Source: a virus
Virus record (IMG/VR): IMGVR_UViG_3300032053_000289
Coordinates: 1-33,395 of that record
Strand: one strand, 5' to 3'
DNA length: 33,395 nt
The notes under the pieces were generated by a model. That model did not search any database, was not told the origin of the DNA, and was given only the letters and a program-made list of their open reading frames with translations. The position numbers were made by a program, and so were the translations under genes. This document shows, one piece after another, positions 1-7,841 of the stretch. Each line of letters starts with the position of its first letter. Within the stretch, counting starts at the first letter, position 1.

Positions 1-2
1 AA

Positions 3-434
3 GATTCGATTGTAAAGTATTTGATGACGTCAAAAAACGAGGTTGCTGATTCAGAAATTTCTGAAAATACGTCTGGTGAAAACAGAATGTTAATGAAGGT
101 CATGACAAAAAAGATCAATGAAAAATACTCTGGTTCATTGACCACGGAGCAAAAGACGCTTCTTCGAACTTATGCATACGCCTCAGCGAATGCAGACTTA
201 CAATCAATTAAATTAAAGTTAAGTGAATTAAAAGAAAATTTGCTTCCTGCGATTCTTTCATATGTCGAAGAACACAAAGATAATAAATTTATCAATAAAA
301 AACTAATAGACGTGAAGTCAAAATTAATTGAAGAAAATTTAGATGTTGTGAATGATGAAACGATTACTAGATTTATGTTATACGCAAAACTTGCATCAGA
401 GTTAACTTCAAGGGAGATTAGTGACAATGTATAG
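3..434 (+). CDS. C-terminal part of an unidentified protein (cut by left edge)
   Basis: The reading frame is open to the left edge with no stop before the first internal TTG/ATG at 21-26, so this is most likely the 3' end of a longer gene rather than a complete small one. The visible ~143 residues are charged and helix-prone (many K, E, S, L), with no cysteine, no obvious membrane segment and no motif I recognise. It ends just inside the next gene, which suggests translational coupling. In T4-like phages the portal gene and small core genes lie upstream of the prohead protease, so a head-related role is likely from position only. I cannot assign a family. Confidence 0.6.
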   Translation, partial: DSIVKYLMTSKNEVADSEISENTSGENRMLMKVMTKKINEKYSGSLTTEQKTLLRTYAYASANADLQSIKLKLSELKENLLPAILSYVEEHKDNKFINKKLIDVKSKLIEENLDVVNDETITRFMLYAKLASELTSREISDNV

Positions 435-774
435 AATTTATTGTCATACATGTACGACAACTGGAAAGTCGTATGTTGGCATGACAAAATATACAATGGA
501 ACAACGATGGAGTTCTCATGTTTTTATTGCATTTGATGAAAAGAAACGCGCAAAAATGAAAGAGTTTTGTGCTCGTCAAGATTACATTTCCCCTACATCA
601 AAAGAAATTTTGCAACTTGATGACAATGGTAATGTGATCGCGATATTTAAATCAGCCGTTGAAGCAAGCAAACAAACAAATACAAATCACGGACATTTAT
701 GTGAAGTCGCTAGAGGTCTTCGTAAACGTTCCGGGGGATTTAGATGGAAATATAAGGAATACAACAATGACTGA
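427..774 (+). CDS. GIY-YIG endonuclease-like protein, internally shortened
   Basis: Residues 3-31 match the start of a GIY-YIG nuclease domain: an RIYC strand for GIY, SYVGMT for YIG, then the conserved Arg27 and His31. Residues about 60-113 look like a NUMOD1-type DNA-binding module (ILQLDDNGNV, then AVEASKQTN, ending GGFRWKY), as in phage-borne homing endonucleases of the Seg type. The catalytic domain normally runs about 90 residues with a late catalytic Glu. Here only about 50 residues separate the start from the DNA-binding module, and I see no clear Glu in the right place, so an internal deletion is likely. ATG 427 follows AGGGAG (411-416) by 10 nt; an in-frame GTG at 421 sits only 4 nt away. 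The 3' end overlaps the protease start by 8 nt. It is probably a decaying mobile endonuclease. Family call good, activity doubtful. Confidence 0.7.
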   Translation: MYRIYCHTCTTTGKSYVGMTKYTMEQRWSSHVFIAFDEKKRAKMKEFCARQDYISPTSKEILQLDDNGNVIAIFKSAVEASKQTNTNHGHLCEVARGLRKRSGGFRWKYKEYNND

Positions 775-1366
775 ACTTAAACTTCTTCAAACGTATGAAA
801 CGTTTGAATATACACCTGAAACGATCAAAGAATCAATTGAAAAAACTGGTAAGATTCTATTGAAGGGAATTTTACAAAAAGCCGATACATTAAATCAAAA
901 TGGTCGCGTATATCCTGCTCATATCCTCGAGCGAGAAATTCGAAATTATCAGAAATTCATTATTGAAAATAGATCGCTAGGCGAGTGCGATCATCCCGAG
1001 AGCTCCGTTGTCAATCTAAAAAATGCATCCCATATTATTAGAGAGGCAATTATTAAAGACGGAACTGTTTTAGGGATTGTTGAGATTCTTGATAAGACGC
1101 CTTCAGGCGCAATCTTAAAGGGCTTAATTGAGTCTGGCGTAAAATTGGGAATTTCTTCAAGGGGCGTCGGGTCAACAAAAAAACAAGGTGATTATCACGT
1201 TGTTCAAGACGACTTTCAACTCATATGTTTCGACATGGTATCGGAACCATCCACTCCCGGAGCTTTTATGATTCCTGAGGGAAAAACCATCACCAAACGT
1301 GAGTTGAATGAATTGTTCAATAAGTCAGATCGTATCGATCGTATCTTAAATGACATTTTAAAGTAA
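767..1366 (+). CDS. gp21: Prohead core protease, T4 gp21 family
   Basis: A 199-residue protein with the layout of T4-type prohead serine proteases (Peptidase S77 group). These enzymes cut scaffold, capsid and internal proteins during head maturation, usually after I/L-x-E. Visible signatures are NQNGRVYP near residues 43-50, the His motif GECDHP (His76), the serine motif KLGISSRG (Ser130/Ser131), and a following FDMVSEPSTPGA strand typical of the family. Length is close to T4 gp21 (about 210). The ATG at 767 has AAGGA about 10 nt upstream, whereas an in-frame ATG at 659 would add 36 residues that only read through the preceding nuclease gene. It is followed closely by head genes, with scaffold and major capsid about 2.4 kb downstream. 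I am confident of the family; the exact catalytic Ser of the SS pair is not certain. Confidence 0.9.
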   Translation: MTELKLLQTYETFEYTPETIKESIEKTGKILLKGILQKADTLNQNGRVYPAHILEREIRNYQKFIIENRSLGECDHPESSVVNLKNASHIIREAIIKDGTVLGIVEILDKTPSGAILKGLIESGVKLGISSRGVGSTKKQGDYHVVQDDFQLICFDMVSEPSTPGAFMIPEGKTITKRELNELFNKSDRIDRILNDILK

Positions 1367-1377
1367 CTTAGGCTGTG

Positions 1378-1486
1378 ATGACAATTGAACAAGAATTAAA
1401 ATTCAATGCATTGTCTAAAAAATCACGTCGCAAAATACTTAACTGATGAAGATATCATATCAAAGGAAAATAAACTAGCATGTTAA
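1378..1486 (+). pseudogene. Frameshifted small gene (about 35 codons if intact)
   Basis: The ATG at 1378 opens a 22-codon frame (starts MTIEQELKF) that stops at 1444-1446. If one A is removed from the A6 run at 1417-1422, the frame continues as a hydrophilic peptide containing HVAKYLTDEDI and ending ENKLAC. It then stops at 1484-1486, overlapping the next gene's ATG at 1480 by seven bases, the tight coupling seen elsewhere in this genome. That makes a single-base insertion, a sequencing or assembly homopolymer error, or slippage at the A-run more likely than two unrelated mini-ORFs. No function is recognisable. Confidence 0.4.
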
Positions 1487-1893
1487 ATCATCCAAAATCA
1501 GCGTGGGGAAGTGTTGCGGAGTATCAAGTTTCTGCCCTACCTTTCGTTACATCAAGTCAAGCTCCAGCTTCCGCGCCCGGCAATTCTGGTTTCATTGAAA
1601 TACAATTTCCGAAAGTTACTCGTTTTATTCAAATTCAAAATACCGAAGCGGCCGCAACGTTTTTATTAATTGCATTTACTAGAAACGGTTTATTGAACGG
1701 ATTTCACTTTCGTCTAAATGGCGGTCAATCAATTTCAATGGAAAATCGTGTGCGAACGTTATTTCTTGCTGGTGAAACTAGTATGTGTAAGATGTCACTA
1801 AACGCTGGGCTTACAACAATTGACTCAACGTCAATTATGCCAATGTCTGGAACTCTTCCTGATGGCAGCGCCGGATGGACAGGTATCGGATAA
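1480..1893 (+). CDS. Small probable virion protein of unknown function
   Basis: A 137-residue protein, rich in Ser, Ala, Gly and Thr with few charges, that reads like an all-beta surface or decoration protein: alternating hydrophobic strands such as GFIEIQFPKV, RFIQIQN and TFLLIAFTRNG, then a glycine-rich tail. There are no transmembrane stretches and no catalytic motif. AAGGA lies 14-18 nt upstream of the ATG. Lying between the prohead protease and the scaffold/capsid genes, it may be a head decoration or capsid-associated component, but this is inference from position and composition. I do not recognise a named family. Confidence 0.75.
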   Translation: MLNHPKSAWGSVAEYQVSALPFVTSSQAPASAPGNSGFIEIQFPKVTRFIQIQNTEAAATFLLIAFTRNGLLNGFHFRLNGGQSISMENRVRTLFLAGETSMCKMSLNAGLTTIDSTSIMPMSGTLPDGSAGWTGIG

Positions 1894-1908
1894 TTCACGG
1901 ACATGTTT

Positions 1909-2388
1909 ATGAACATCGTAACGTACCCATCATCAATTCTTAGTTCACGTTGCGAAAGTGTTACAGTATTTGATCACAACCTAAAGACGTTATCGTTAAG
2001 TATGATTAAATTAATGCATGAGTTAAATGGCGTCGGCCTGGCCGCGCCTCAGGTTGGTGTTTTAGTTAATTTAATTGTTGTCGATGAATCCTGTGGATTG
2101 GATAAGAACGAATTAGACGTTATGGTGAATCCTAAAATCATTAATTCGTCTGTTATGAAAAAAATACAAACAGAGGGTTGTTTATCAATCCCTTTTTTTT
2201 CAACACCTGTTTCTCGTTATACGACATGCGTTGTTGAATATAATGATTTGTTGGGAAATCGTAAAGTTTCTGAATTTTTTGATTTGAAAGCTAGAATTGT
2301 GCAACATGAGATTGATCACCTTAATGGCATCACCATCATCGATACTGTCTCTAGTAGGCCCGACGATTTACTCTATGTCAATACTTAA
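1909..2388 (+). CDS. def: Peptide deformylase
   Basis: It removes the N-formyl group from the initiator methionine of nascent proteins, using a metal ion. All three family motifs are intact: motif I GVGLAAPQ, motif II EGCLSIP with the metal-binding Cys, and motif III QHEIDHLNG with the two His ligands and catalytic Glu. At about 159 residues it is near the bacterial enzyme length and lacks a long C-terminal tail, as is usual for phage deformylases. ATG 1909 gives the typical MNIVTYP start and better spacing to a weak ACGGA site; ATG 1903 would add two residues. It is placed within the head gene cluster, so it should be expressed late with the structural genes. Function is clear; the benefit to the phage is not. 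Confidence 0.93.
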   Translation: MNIVTYPSSILSSRCESVTVFDHNLKTLSLSMIKLMHELNGVGLAAPQVGVLVNLIVVDESCGLDKNELDVMVNPKIINSSVMKKIQTEGCLSIPFFSTPVSRYTTCVVEYNDLLGNRKVSEFFDLKARIVQHEIDHLNGITIIDTVSSRPDDLLYVNT

Positions 2389-2418
2389 TAAACGATTGGT
2401 TATCTTGAAGGACAAATA

Positions 2419-2880
2419 ATGAAATTTTCTCGTGAACAACTAAGGGCCCTCGTTAAAGATATTCTTGTTGAGATATTAAATGAAGGTCTAGGTACACTAT
2501 CTCAACAATCACCACTCGATACAAGAATAACTGGAGTTGCTGAATCACGTTCGACTAGACGTCAACAATCACATAAACAGAATTTTGATCCTCGTTTGGA
2601 TACACCTCTTAGCAATGAAAAACAATTAACTGAGAATTTTAAGAAAACAGTAAAAGCTGTTTCAGGTGGAAGTCAGATTATGGAATCTATTTTTGCTGAT
2701 ACAGCTCAAACGACGTTACAACAACAAATTGCTCACGGTGATTCTTCACCAACACCTTCAAACTCGACAGCAGGAAAACCTGTACAACAGGAACAATTCG
2801 CTGGAAGGCCCGAAGATGTATTTGCTGGAAGTGCAAACAAGTGGGCAGCTTTAGCATTTGCAGGTTCTGACAAGAAATAA
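2419..2880 (+). CDS. Small head-module protein with targeting-like N-terminus
   Basis: A 153-residue, Gln/Ser/Thr-rich, low-complexity protein. The first ~22 residues (MKFSREQLRALVKDILVEIL) form an amphipathic helix closely resembling the N-termini of at least five other small proteins in this window. They contain I/L-x-E sequences (ILVE, ILNE) that could be cut by a gp21-type protease. The remainder looks disordered (SRSTRRQQSHKQN, SSPTPSNSTAG), ending with an alanine-rich ANKWAALAFAG segment. AAGGA precedes the ATG. Position between protease and scaffold suggests a prohead core or internal head protein, comparable in place to T4 gp67/gp68, though no sequence match can be claimed. Function is inferred. 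Confidence 0.75.
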   Translation: MKFSREQLRALVKDILVEILNEGLGTLSQQSPLDTRITGVAESRSTRRQQSHKQNFDPRLDTPLSNEKQLTENFKKTVKAVSGGSQIMESIFADTAQTTLQQQIAHGDSSPTPSNSTAGKPVQQEQFAGRPEDVFAGSANKWAALAFAGSDKK

Positions 2881-2933
2881 ACTAAATTCATTGTACAGAA
2901 TATTTAGAGTATTACGTTTACAGGAGAAAACAG

Positions 2934-3194
2934 ATGAATACGAAAAAACTCACTTCAGCGCTACTTAAGAAAATCATTCAAGAAGAAGTATCAAAATTTG
3001 GTGATATGGAAGATACTGTTGATGCTGCAAAAGAAACAGAAGAAACAGATGCTGATGAAATTGCCGATTCTCTTGAAAAACACATTGATTATGTTAAGGC
3101 ATTGAAGATTGAAGAATCTAGACTTGTCAAACGACTACTTAAGATTCGAGAGTCAAAGACGCGAATTCTTAGAAAAATTTCAAAAAGTGTTTGA
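2934..3194 (+). CDS. Small acidic/coiled-coil core-like protein
   Basis: An 86-residue protein in three parts: an N-terminal basic amphipathic helix (KKLTSALLKKIIQEEVSKF) of the type shared by several small genes here, a central acidic stretch (ETEETDADEIAD), and a C-terminal heptad-like basic helix (ESRLVKRLLKIRESKTRILR). That charge pattern is what prohead core proteins of T4-like phages show, and IIQE fits the I-x-E cleavage pattern. CAGGAG stands 8 nt before the ATG. It lies directly upstream of another head-module gene and the scaffold gene. A core or internal head role is my inference; it could equally be a scaffold cofactor. Confidence 0.7.
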   Translation: MNTKKLTSALLKKIIQEEVSKFGDMEDTVDAAKETEETDADEIADSLEKHIDYVKALKIEESRLVKRLLKIRESKTRILRKISKSV

Positions 3195-3224
3195 TAGATA
3201 GATTTATTAGAAGGGTGAATGACA

Positions 3225-3734
3225 ATGTCAGGTACCGGTAAATACACACAATACGCGCCAGTCGCATCGGACAGAAATGCTTTATTGAATAAGTTATTTC
3301 ACAGTGAAGATGATGTCCGGGTGCCACTTGCACAAGATCTTGTTGGAAAAGAAGAAGAAACACGTCAAGCAATTTTAGAAATTGCGAGAGAATTTCTTCA
3401 ACCTGCACATCAAGTCGGCGACATGGGTCACTTCCCAGAAGGGGTTGATCTTAATTTTGCTAATGCGCCCACAATTTCTGACGTCGAATGGAAACAAGCT
3501 GGAGACCCTGCGAATTCATTTGCTCCCGATATTTCTTCGCCAGGTCCAGGAAAAACTGAAGGAACTGACAAGGACGAAAATCCAGAGATTGAAATCGCTG
3601 ACTTAAAACCAAATTATATCCCAGGAGCTCCAAGAACTGGAACTAAATCACCCTCGGCATCGAATGCAAAAATTGTTGCCGCAAACCTTTTGGGCTACGT
3701 AGGAAAACTCGGCGATTCGGGTGGAAATATATAA
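3225..3734 (+). CDS. Unknown head-module protein
   Basis: A 169-residue, Pro/Gly/Asp-rich protein. Residues 1-65 look helical (NALLNKLFHSEDD, RQAILEIAREFLQ). The middle is acidic and disordered (GPGKTEGTDKDENPEIE), and the end is a small hydrophobic segment with KIVAANLLGYVGKLG. There are no catalytic motifs or membrane spans. ATG 3225 is preferred over the in-frame ATG 3219 because AAGGG at 3211-3215 is then about 9 nt away. Its place, directly before the scaffold and major capsid genes, suggests a virion or head-assembly component. I do not recognise the family. Confidence 0.7.
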   Translation: MSGTGKYTQYAPVASDRNALLNKLFHSEDDVRVPLAQDLVGKEEETRQAILEIAREFLQPAHQVGDMGHFPEGVDLNFANAPTISDVEWKQAGDPANSFAPDISSPGPGKTEGTDKDENPEIEIADLKPNYIPGAPRTGTKSPSASNAKIVAANLLGYVGKLGDSGGNI

Positions 3735-3752
3735 GTGATTTTTATCTTTTGT

Positions 3753-3769
3753 GTTTTGCTGATACTTAT
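3753..3769 (+). promoter_or_regulatory. Shared upstream motif, copy 1 (scaffold gene)
   Basis: The gap before the scaffold gene contains GTTTTGC directly followed by TGATACTTAT. The same two blocks, split by three bases, occur before the first sheath gene, and a looser version occurs before the second sheath gene. All are on the same strand, 20-40 nt before a start codon. This could be a late-class promoter element of the phage, but it does not match the T4 late consensus TATAAATA. Confidence 0.3.
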
Positions 3770-3792
3770 CTGAGAACCAGGAACAATACGAC

Positions 3793-5694
3793 ATGTCAAA
3801 GCAACTATACGACGAAGCATTAGCAGATGTAAAACAAATCATCGAAGTAGCAGAATCAAATGCGAAACGAGATATTGTAGAAGCATTAGCTCCACGAGTT
3901 CGTGAATTGGTCGAAAAAGAATTACTTAGATTAGATGAAGATTTTGATCAAGATACTGATGAAGATTTCGGAGCACCAGGTTCAGTTGAACCTGAAGGTG
4001 ATCTAATGACTGATGCTGCGCCTGATTTCACGGATTCAATAGGTTCAACGGATGCAATATCTCTTCCTGACGAAGAAGGAAAAGTAACGTTAGATTTGGA
4101 TGCATTACAAGCTGATGACGCCGGTGTAGAAGTTCCAATTTCTGATATATCGTCATTTGAACCCGGCGACAACGACGAATATGAGTTAAGTTTAGAGTCT
4201 GCTTCTTTGTTGACACCTATGATGAAAACAAAGAAAACTAAGACAATTTCAGAAAAAGTAGACGATTTAAAAAATAAAATCAAAATAAATAATTTCAAAA
4301 TTGAGGCATTCAAGAGCACCGGAAGGCTTGTTAGAAATTCTACTGAATTTCAATTACAAATCAATAAGATGATCTCTGAAGTCGAAAATACATATGACTA
4401 TGTGCAAGCGTCAATTGGTGATTCTTCACATAAAACTTTGCTAGAAAATAAACTAGAAACACAATACAGGGAACTAAACAAGTTACAGGAGACTATGATG
4501 TCAAAGAAGACCAAGAGAATGATGAACGAGGAAGATGTCACACTTAAAATGACAGGTCTTCCAGATGACATTGACCTAGACTCTGTCGGTGTCGATTTAA
4601 TCGCTGGAGACGATGATTCTGACGATTCATTTGATTCAGACTCGGTTGATTCAGACATGTCAGATGGTGATGAAGATCTTGGTGATCTTGATTCTGGCGA
4701 TGAGTCTTCTGAAGATTCTGATGATTCTGATGACCTAGATGTTGACATGTCAGATGAAGTTGAAGAATCACAAAAAATGTCAGATGACACAGTCGTTGAA
4801 ATTGATGAAAACATGCTTCGTAGAGAGATTTCTCGTATGAGAAAACTCCGTGAAGACGCAAAGGCATGGGCATCAAATTCAGGCGTTGAGTCTTCAGTTC
4901 TTGATAATTTTGGTAATGCATCTGACGAAGGTGAACCTTTGGATGTTGATGTAGTTACTGAATCTGATGAAGAAGATTTAGACGAAGATGATAAGCCATC
5001 CTGGCACTCGCAAGATCCAACGGAAGACGATGCCGATTCGGCACTTGATGCAGCACGTACATATGCTAAGAACCCACGAAACGAATCAATGAAACGTCGT
5101 CTTGCGTTCGAATCTCGTTTACAAAAGCGTTCACTTGCAAGAGGAAGAAGTCTCAAGACTGCAATCTCTGAAGCAAGAGCACAGAGAAACGGTCGAAGAG
5201 TTGAATCTCTTAAGAGAGAATATTCAACCGTTGCTCGTCGATTCAATGAATCGGTAGTAAGAGTAAGTAAAATTTCGAAGTTGATGACTGAATCAAGAAA
5301 GCAACTTCAAAACAGATCGCGTCACAATGGCGCAGTCACACGGCAGGCGGAATCAAGAGCCGTAGCAACTCTCCGCGAAAAGTTGGTAGAAACGAATCTA
5401 ATCAACGCGAAACTAACGTACACTAATAAACTTTTGCAAAATGAGTCAATCACTGCACGTCAGAAATTGCGTATCATTGATCAACTTGATTCTGCAAGAA
5501 CTATTCGCGAAGCCAAGCTTGTATATGAAAGTCTTTCAAAGACGTTGTCAAGCCCACGTAAGCGAGTAACAGAATCAACTGAACGAAAAGTTCTTGGTTC
5601 TTCATCAAAGCCAACACGTACGGCATCATCACAGTCGATTAACGAAAGTCATGAATCTGAAAGATGGGCAAAGCTAGCAGGACTCACAAAGTAA
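3793..5694 (+). CDS. gp22: Prohead scaffold (core) protein, gp22-like, with long acidic insert
   Basis: A 633-residue assembly scaffold around which the capsid forms and which the gp21 protease then destroys. Residues 1-50 are a helical region (SKQLYDEALADVKQII). The stretch near 140-240 is coiled-coil-like. Residues about 270-330 are an almost pure Asp/Ser/Glu tract. The C-terminal third is basic and helical, and residues 527-585 hold the block typical of T4-like scaffolds (LREKLVETNLINAKL, TNKLLQNES, REAKLVYESL). T4 gp22 is about 270 residues, so this is more than twice as long, mostly through the acidic centre. Placement immediately before the major capsid gene supports the call. The start has CAGGA upstream, at loose spacing. 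Confidence 0.88.
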   Translation: MSKQLYDEALADVKQIIEVAESNAKRDIVEALAPRVRELVEKELLRLDEDFDQDTDEDFGAPGSVEPEGDLMTDAAPDFTDSIGSTDAISLPDEEGKVTLDLDALQADDAGVEVPISDISSFEPGDNDEYELSLESASLLTPMMKTKKTKTISEKVDDLKNKIKINNFKIEAFKSTGRLVRNSTEFQLQINKMISEVENTYDYVQASIGDSSHKTLLENKLETQYRELNKLQETMMSKKTKRMMNEEDVTLKMTGLPDDIDLDSVGVDLIAGDDDSDDSFDSDSVDSDMSDGDEDLGDLDSGDESSEDSDDSDDLDVDMSDEVEESQKMSDDTVVEIDENMLRREISRMRKLREDAKAWASNSGVESSVLDNFGNASDEGEPLDVDVVTESDEEDLDEDDKPSWHSQDPTEDDADSALDAARTYAKNPRNESMKRRLAFESRLQKRSLARGRSLKTAISEARAQRNGRRVESLKREYSTVARRFNESVVRVSKISKLMTESRKQLQNRSRHNGAVTRQAESRAVATLREKLVETNLINAKLTYTNKLLQNESITARQKLRIIDQLDSARTIREAKLVYESLSKTLSSPRKRVTESTERKVLGSSSKPTRTASSQSINESHESERWAKLAGLTK

Positions 5695-5754
5695 GTGATG
5701 TCTAAACGATAGATAAATTAACCAATTTTGAAAGAATAAACAGGAGAATTGAAA

Positions 5755-7632
5755 ATGAAGTTTTTTACAATGGAACAATTGTCGGAAGGTATCAAAGACC
5801 GACACGTAGGTGCTGAGCGATCACGCCTCGTAGAGAAGTGGAGCCGAACAGGTTTGCTCCGCGGTCTCGAAGGCAACCGTCGCGAAGTTATGTCGCAGTT
5901 GCTTGAAAATCAGGCTGCTCAGGTTCTTAAGGAATCAAATGCTTTGTCAACCGGCGGTGGTGCACTCGCATCATCAGGCCAGGTTCAAGGTTTCTCAAAT
6001 ATCGCGTTCCCAATCGTTCGTCGAGTATTCGGTGGTCTCGTTGCAAATGAACTAGTTTCATTGCAGCCGATGTCATTGCCGTCAGGTCTTATCTTTTATC
6101 TTGATTATACGTACGGTAACGACGTTGGTCTCATAACTGGTGGTACTACGGAAACGTACTCGCGAGGACAATCAATCTACAACAACCCAACCGGTAAGGG
6201 AATCCAGTCCGGATCACTTGCCGCTGGTGGTATGTATGATCTTGTCAACGTTGGTTTCAGCAAGGTTCACTCTGGTACTCTAGGTGTTTCAGGAACGCTT
6301 GCCGATGTTGGTGCGTGGGGTGGTGTGGATGGTACGACATGGTCGACCGGTTTGACCGTCAAGGATTCAGGCATGATGTCGGGAACGAACGGACGTATGT
6401 TGCAGTTCGATCCTCAGATTGATGCTGACTTGAGTGTCAATACTCTTGACGTCTCATTCGTTCACTTGACGATTTCACAACTTCAGACGAAGATCGTTAA
6501 GGGTGATTTCATGGCAGTTGAACAGATTGCTATCCATTCATTTGGGACTACAAACGGTGCAGTTGCGTGGGGTGATTCATATCAGTCAGGTCAAGGAATC
6601 CTCAATCTTCGTCGTCTTAATAAACGAGGAGATTGGAATGGTTCAACGTTTACATTGAATCCAATGAACGGAACGCACGTTCAATGTGTTGTTAGAATTA
6701 CGAATGCGTCAACAACGCCCGCAATTCTTGACACAACGGCATTAAGCATGGCAATTGCCGATGCGTTGGTGGCCGGTGACAGCACTGGAGCAGTCTTGAC
6801 TGTTCCATCGTTTGAAACTGACTTTGGTGCAACGCCAGCTCCTGCAATCCCAGAGATTGATATCAAGATCGAATCAATTGCAATCACTGCAACGACCCGA
6901 AAGCTACGTGCTCGTTGGTCGCCAGAACTTGCGCAGGATTTGAATGCGTATCACTCAATGGATGCTGAAGTTGAATTGACTTCAATCCTTTCAGAACAGA
7001 TTGCTCTTGAAATCGACCGCGAAATCTTGAACGACCTTGTGACGCAAGCAAATGGTGCGAATATGTACTGGAGCCGTGCTCCTGGACGGTTCGTCAACAA
7101 GCTTACCGGTCAGGTCCAGACTCTTGCTTCAAGCTTGAGCATTGGTCCTCAATTTACTGGTACGGTTCGTGAATGGTATGAAACGCTTGTCGAGACTGTT
7201 ATCGACGTCGCAAATACGATTCATAGAAAGACTCTTCGTGGAAGCGCAAACTTCATGGTCACTGGCCCTGACGTCTGCACGATCCTTGAAAGCTCAGTCT
7301 TGTACAAGCCTAAGTTCTCAATCGACGGCGAAGGACAAGTTGGTAGCCCATTCACCATTGGTGCAGAAGCTATCGGTACCGTGTCGAATCGATTCACCAT
7401 CTACAAGGACCCTTATTTCCCACGAAATAAGATTCTCGTAGGTTACAAGGGTGGAAGTTATTTGGAAACTGGGTATGTCTATGCTCCATACGTTCCGCTT
7501 ATCATCACCCCAACGATCTTCCGTCCTGAAGACTTCGCGCCTACCAAGGGTGTGATGACGAGATACGGGAAAAAAATGGTCCGCAGTGACTTTTTTGGAA
7601 CTGTCACCGTGCTCGACATGAACATCATATAG
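5755..7632 (+). CDS. gp23: Major capsid protein, T4 gp23 family
   Basis: A 625-residue capsid subunit. The N-terminus is a helical, charged pro-region. After VLKE (residues 57-60) comes SNALSTGGG, a sensible place for gp21 cleavage (L-x-E), matching the roughly 65-residue pro-peptide removed from T4 gp23. The mature part opens with FPIVRRVFGGLVANELVSLQPMSLPSGLIFYL, given here only as positions 81-112, the family hallmark. The C-terminal core includes VGYKGGSYLETGYVYAPYVP-like strands and a RYGKKMV end. CAGGAG at 5741-5746 is 8 nt before ATG 5755, so I reject the in-frame TTG six bases upstream. Base composition is visibly richer in G+C and in codons such as CGT, TTC and AAG than neighbouring genes, as expected for the most expressed protein. 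A terminator follows. Confidence 0.94.
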   Translation: MKFFTMEQLSEGIKDRHVGAERSRLVEKWSRTGLLRGLEGNRREVMSQLLENQAAQVLKESNALSTGGGALASSGQVQGFSNIAFPIVRRVFGGLVANELVSLQPMSLPSGLIFYLDYTYGNDVGLITGGTTETYSRGQSIYNNPTGKGIQSGSLAAGGMYDLVNVGFSKVHSGTLGVSGTLADVGAWGGVDGTTWSTGLTVKDSGMMSGTNGRMLQFDPQIDADLSVNTLDVSFVHLTISQLQTKIVKGDFMAVEQIAIHSFGTTNGAVAWGDSYQSGQGILNLRRLNKRGDWNGSTFTLNPMNGTHVQCVVRITNASTTPAILDTTALSMAIADALVAGDSTGAVLTVPSFETDFGATPAPAIPEIDIKIESIAITATTRKLRARWSPELAQDLNAYHSMDAEVELTSILSEQIALEIDREILNDLVTQANGANMYWSRAPGRFVNKLTGQVQTLASSLSIGPQFTGTVREWYETLVETVIDVANTIHRKTLRGSANFMVTGPDVCTILESSVLYKPKFSIDGEGQVGSPFTIGAEAIGTVSNRFTIYKDPYFPRNKILVGYKGGSYLETGYVYAPYVPLIITPTIFRPEDFAPTKGVMTRYGKKMVRSDFFGTVTVLDMNII

Positions 7633-7674
7633 TACATATTATTGAATAATATCAATACCTTAACATGATTTGAG

Positions 7675-7696
7675 AGGTCCGATTTATCGGGCCTTT
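7675..7696 (+). terminator. Rho-independent-type terminator after the capsid gene
   Basis: AGGTCCGA pairs with TCGGGCCT through an 8-bp stem (one G-U pair) around a 4-base TTTA loop, followed by TTTCGTCGTTT. It lies about 45 nt after the major capsid stop codon and would close the head transcription unit before the homing endonuclease gene. The short T-run makes it moderate rather than strong. Confidence 0.75.
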
Positions 7697-7802
7697 CGTC
7701 GTTTAAACTCAATGGATTTTGTGGCCTTAAGCTGTGATGACTTTTGATTTAGAAGTTGTGATAATCGATTATTTTGTTGAATGAACCTAATTTCACTCCC
7801 GT

Positions 7803-7832
7803 TTGTACATTCACTTCATCAATGAATAATAT
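7803..7832 (+). promoter_or_regulatory. Possible promoter for the homing endonuclease gene
   Basis: TTGTAC (7803-7808) and TAATAT (7827-7832) are separated by 18 nt, a sigma70-like arrangement with a poor -35 box. A nearly parallel pair (TTGTAC, 17 nt, TATATT) lies before the isolated gene at 10021. The -10 would sit only 10 nt before the ATG, leaving almost no leader, and no ribosome site is visible. Confidence 0.3.
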
Positions 7833-7841
7833 TGTTTCAAT

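Noticed and set aside
659-766. Upstream in-frame ATG extending the prohead protease by 36 residues
   Set aside because: The extension lies within the endonuclease frame, reads as unlike the family, and the 767 start has the better ribosome site.
4398-5246. Long minus-strand open frame (about 280 codons) opposite the scaffold gene
   Set aside because: It arises from the biased Asp/Ser codons of the scaffold read backwards (Ser-rich), has no ribosome site, and lies fully inside a well-supported gene.
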